6,530 nt of DNA from UBA8190 sp003453695 (GTDB lineage: Bacteria > Actinomycetota > Acidimicrobiia > Acidimicrobiales > UBA8190): contig DAIRBY010000073.1 in the NCBI GenBank assembly GCA_036796975.1, positions 1-6,530 of the forward strand, written 5' to 3'. Each line of letters starts with the position of its first letter. Position 1 is the stretch's first letter. Position numbers and translations under genes: made by a program. Of the stretch, positions 3,913-6,530 are shown one piece after another. Under the pieces are notes generated by a model. The model saw only the letters and a list, made by a program, of their open reading frames with translations, did no database searches and was not told the origin of the DNA.

Positions 3913-6530
3913 ATGGGGGATATCGCGGTGGGGAGCAGATCTCGGCGCGTTCGGATGCTGGCGATGCTCATGGCCGCGATCGGGGTCAGTGCTTCGGTGT
4001 TCCTCGGCGCAGAGAAGGCCCTGGCCNNNNNNNNNNGAAGGTGTCGTCGCTGAGCCGGCGGGTGGCGCAGAGTTCGGTGACGGTGTCGATCTCGCCGACC
4101 ACCGCCGGCTCCTCTGCCACGTATACGGTCTCGTTCAAGGCCACCTCGGCGCTCACCGGGGGCTCGGGAACGGTGACCTTCGACGCCAACGGCGGGGAGT
4201 CGGAAACGGCCTTTCCGGCGGCGGCTTCGGACTACGTGATCACCGACTCCACCCACTCCACCGGCAGCGGCACCGTGACGGCGACGCCGACCCCGGCAAA
4301 CGGCNNNNNNNNNNGATCACCGCCGGTGACTCGCTCAAGGTCGCCGTCTCCACGGTGACCAACCCGCCGGCTGCATCCACCACCCAGACCATCACCGTCA
4401 AGACCAGCGCCGACACGACCCCGGTGACCTCGGGTGCCTACTCGCTCACCAACTCCGCCAACGGCTCCGGGACTATGACGGTCTCACCGACTGCGGCCAC
4501 GCGCTCCACGGCAACGACGCTGAGCTTCACCTATACGGCCGCGGCCGGCGGAACGTCCTCCGGCAAGATCACCATCGCCGTACCCACCGGTCGGAACGGG
4601 CCCTCGGTCACCTCCGGCGCCGCCGGCTACACCACCGCCTCCACCGGGACCGTGTCGGTGTCGGCCCAGACCATCACGGTGTCCGGGGTGACGCTCAGCT
4701 CGGGTGCCACCCTGACGGTCACCTACGGCTCGGGCGGGGGAGCCCAAGCCGCCACCTCACCTGCCACCACGGGCAGCGGAACCTTCACCGCCAAGGAGGC
4801 GTCGACTTCGTCGGGCAGCCTCACCAACCTTTCCAGCTCCCCGAATGTCTCGGTCACCTACGCCCCCGACGGGTCGGGTACCATGACGGCTTCCCCGACG
4901 ACGGTCAACTCCGGGACCTCGACCACGGTCACGCTCATCTACACCGCCGCGCCGGGGGGAACCAGCTCCGGCAAGCTCACCGCGGCCGTTCCGTCCGGTT
5001 GGACGGCGCCCACGACCAGCTCGGGCGACGCCGGCTACACCAGGGCCTCAACGGGCACGGTGTCGGTATCGGGCCAGACCATCACTCTGTCCTCGGTGAG
5101 CCTCGCGGCCGGGGCCAGCCTCACCCTCACCTACGGCGCAGGTGGCGGGGCGTCAGCGGCGGTGGCGCCGAGCACGGGCGGCTCGTACACCTTCACGACA
5201 GAGGAGGCCTCTGCTTCGTCTGGGACGCTGACCAACGTCGCGTCCCAGCCGGTCGTCTCGGTGCCGGCCCCGAACGGTTCCGGGACCATGGCGGTCTCAC
5301 CGTCGTCGGTCCCCGCGGGAGGCTCGACCACCCTCAGCTTCACCTACACCGCGGCCGCCGGCGGCACCGCCGACGGCAAGGTCACCGTCGCCATCCCGTC
5401 CGGCTGGACCGCGCCGACCACCACCTCCGGATCGGCTGGCTACACGACCGCCTCAACGGGCACCGTGTCGACGTCCGGCCAGACCATCAGCGTCTCCGGC
5501 GTGACCCTCGCGTCGAGCGCCACCCTGAGCCTCACCTACGGAGCGGGCGCTGGCACAAACTCCGCCATCGCCCCCGCGAGCATCGACACGTCGACGTTCA
5601 CGACCCAGGAAGCCTCGACCGCCTCAGGCACCCTCACCAACTTGGCCTCCCCGCCGACAGTCTCGACGACCAACGGGGCCGACGGCTCCGGGACGATGAC
5701 CGCGACTCCCTCCTCAGTTCCCGCGGGCACGTCAACGACCCTGACTTTCACCTACACCGCCGCGGCCGGCGGCACCGCCAACGGCAAGGTCACGGTCGCC
5801 CTCCCGTCCGGCTGGACGGCGCCGACCACCACGTCGGGTTCGGCCGGATACACCACCGCCTCAACCGGGACCGTGTCGATATCGGACCAGACCATCACCG
5901 TCTCGGGTGTGACCCTGGCGTCGAGCACTACCTTCACCGTTACCTACGGCCGCGGGGGGGGCGCGAACTCGGCTGTCGCGCCTACGAGCGTTGGGACGTC
6001 GACCTTCACCACCCAGGAGGCATCGACACCCGGCGGGACCCTGACCAACCTGGCCTCGTCTCCGACCGTCCAGGTCAGCGCAGCCTCCGACGGCTCGGGA
6101 ACCATGACGCTCTCCCCGGCCACCGTGGCCACCTCGACCACCACCACGATCAACTTCACCTACACCGCCGCGACAGGCGGAATCTCAAACGGAACGCTCA
6201 CGATCGGCGTGCCCTCGGGCTGGTCCTCCCCGACAACCACGGCCGGTACCGCCGGCTACAGCACCGCGTCGACGGGCACAATCACGACGTCGGGCCAGAT
6301 CATCACGGTGTCGGACATTACCCTGGCGGCCAATGCCACCCTCATCGTCACCTACGGAGCAGGCGGTGGGTCCTCTGCTGCCGTCGTGCCGGGGACGCAG
6401 GGCCAGGCGACTTTTGCAGCCGAAGAGCAGTCGACATCGGGCGGCATCCTCACGGCACTGGGGTCATCGCCCTCGGTTTCCATCGTGGCTCCCGTTGTCA
6501 TCGACCCAGCGGCCGTCTCGACTTTTGCTG
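3913..6530 (+). CDS. Large secreted or surface repeat protein, 5' part (gapped, runs off right edge)
   Basis: The gene starts at ATG 3913 with a signal peptide: basic RSRRVR (residues 9-14), a hydrophobic core (about 15-33), and ALA at 36-38 as probable cleavage site. Two N runs follow. Codons are read from 3913 before the first gap, 4038 between the gaps and 4316 after the second; each real gap must therefore be 2 modulo 3 bases long, not 10. The segment between gaps is beta-rich (TYTVSFKATSALTGG). After the second gap an ITAGDSLKVAVSTVTNP segment leads to five tandem repeats of 135-136 residues. From 4316 to the edge there is no stop. The visible protein is rich in Thr, Ser, Gly and Ala, has no cysteine after the signal region, and its repeats look like Ig-like beta domains of adhesin or stalk proteins. 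Export is well supported; adhesion is inference. The C-terminus and any cell-wall anchor are not visible. Confidence 0.85.
4027..4036. other. Assembly gap (10 N) inside the repeat-protein gene
   Basis: The gap falls immediately after the last codon of the signal peptide. The reading frames on its two sides are incompatible with a true length of 10 bases, so it is a placeholder. A sequence of unknown length is missing, or two contigs have been joined that may not be adjacent. Confidence 0.9.
4037..4462 (+). repeat. Divergent N-terminal beta-rich module preceding the tandem repeats
   Basis: On both sides of the second gap the translation differs from the five repeats but shares some features: a TGSGTVTATP segment at about 4261-4290 resembles the GSGTM start of each repeat. 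The module ends with KTSADTTPVTSGAYSLTNSAN, followed directly by repeat 1. I recognise this pattern (SFTATSALT..., then ITAG-S...V-NP..., then T-SDTTPV) as a recurring extracellular module in actinobacterial surface proteins, but cannot give it a database name. Confidence 0.5.
4305..4314. other. Assembly gap (10 N) inside the divergent module
   Basis: The frame shifts again across this run: codons before it start at multiples of 3, codons after it at 4316. The true length must be 2 modulo 3. The gap lies within one recognisable module, so adjacency of the two flanks is likely here. Confidence 0.9.
4463..6491 (+). repeat. Five tandem ~408-bp (135-136 residue) protein repeats
   Basis: Units start at GSGTM at 4463, 4871, 5276, 5684 and 6092, giving periods of 408, 405, 408 and 408 bases, all whole codons. 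Each unit follows the same order: GSGTM-(V/A/L)SP, FTYTAAAGGT, a GK(V/I/L)T...PSGW strand, GYTTASTGTVS, Q(T/I)I(T/S)VS-V(T/S)L, L(T/S)(V/L)TYG-GGG, then TFTT(Q/E)EAS and GTLTNLASSP-VSV. Unit 1 is the most divergent (PTGRNG replaces PSGW). Units 3 and 4 are the most alike. Unit 5 ends in SIVAP and is not followed by another GSGTM, so the array ends just before the window edge. The alternation of short Thr/Ser/Val strands suggests a two-part beta-sandwich per unit; the fold is inferred. Confidence 0.9.

Noticed and set aside
4041..4358. Independent 105-codon gene starting after the first gap and ending at a stop beyond the second gap
   Set aside because: The stop arises only from reading through a 10-N placeholder in the wrong phase; the neighbouring frame continues the same module without interruption.
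5131..6159. Series of minus-strand open frames beginning MKLRVVE/MKVRVVD-type sequences across the repeats
   Set aside because: They recur with the repeat period because they are antisense shadows of the + strand repeat protein; none has an independent ribosome binding site or family motif.

Overview
This window is high-GC DNA, most likely from an actinobacterium and probably a metagenome-style assembly. Evidence is the strong G/C bias at third codon positions, GAGG/AGGAGG ribosome binding sites, a GTG start, an actinobacterial-looking NERD-type C-terminus, and two 10-base N runs that look like scaffold gaps. The phylum is an inference; nothing here fixes a genus.

Region 1 (1-101 and 3108-3317, + strand) is one gene cut in two. 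Joining base 101 to base 3114, and so removing one copy of a 6-bp direct repeat, gives a single open frame of 100 codons ending in TAG. Its sequence resembles the C-terminus of NERD (nuclease-related domain) proteins. The N-terminus lies off the left edge.

Region 2 (102-3107) is the element that cut it: a complete IS21-family insertion sequence of about 3.0 kb. It has TG...CA termini, multi-repeat inverted ends, and an exact CCCGTG duplication on both sides. It carries istA (DDE transposase), istB (AAA+ helper ATPase) and a third, 100-codon gene on the minus strand. Both junctions are stop/start overlaps (ATGA and GTGA) preceded by near-consensus Shine-Dalgarno sequences, so the three are probably one translationally coupled operon. 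The third gene encodes a small protein with a predicted helix-turn-helix and is not part of the canonical two-gene IS21 layout.

Region 3 (3318-3912) has no gene I can defend. Its last 110 bases may form a structured leader for the next gene, and contain a short sequence resembling the IS end.

Region 4 (3913 to the right edge, + strand) is the start of a large secreted or surface protein: a signal peptide, two assembly gaps, a divergent beta-rich module, then five tandem repeats of 135-136 residues rich in Thr, Ser, Gly and Ala. The gene runs off the window. It is easily missed because the reading frame changes across each N run and there is no stop before the edge.

The IS genes and the disrupted gene are functionally unrelated. 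The IS has simply inactivated, or at least truncated, the NERD-like gene. The repeat protein begins about 800 bp beyond the IS and appears intact as far as it can be seen.
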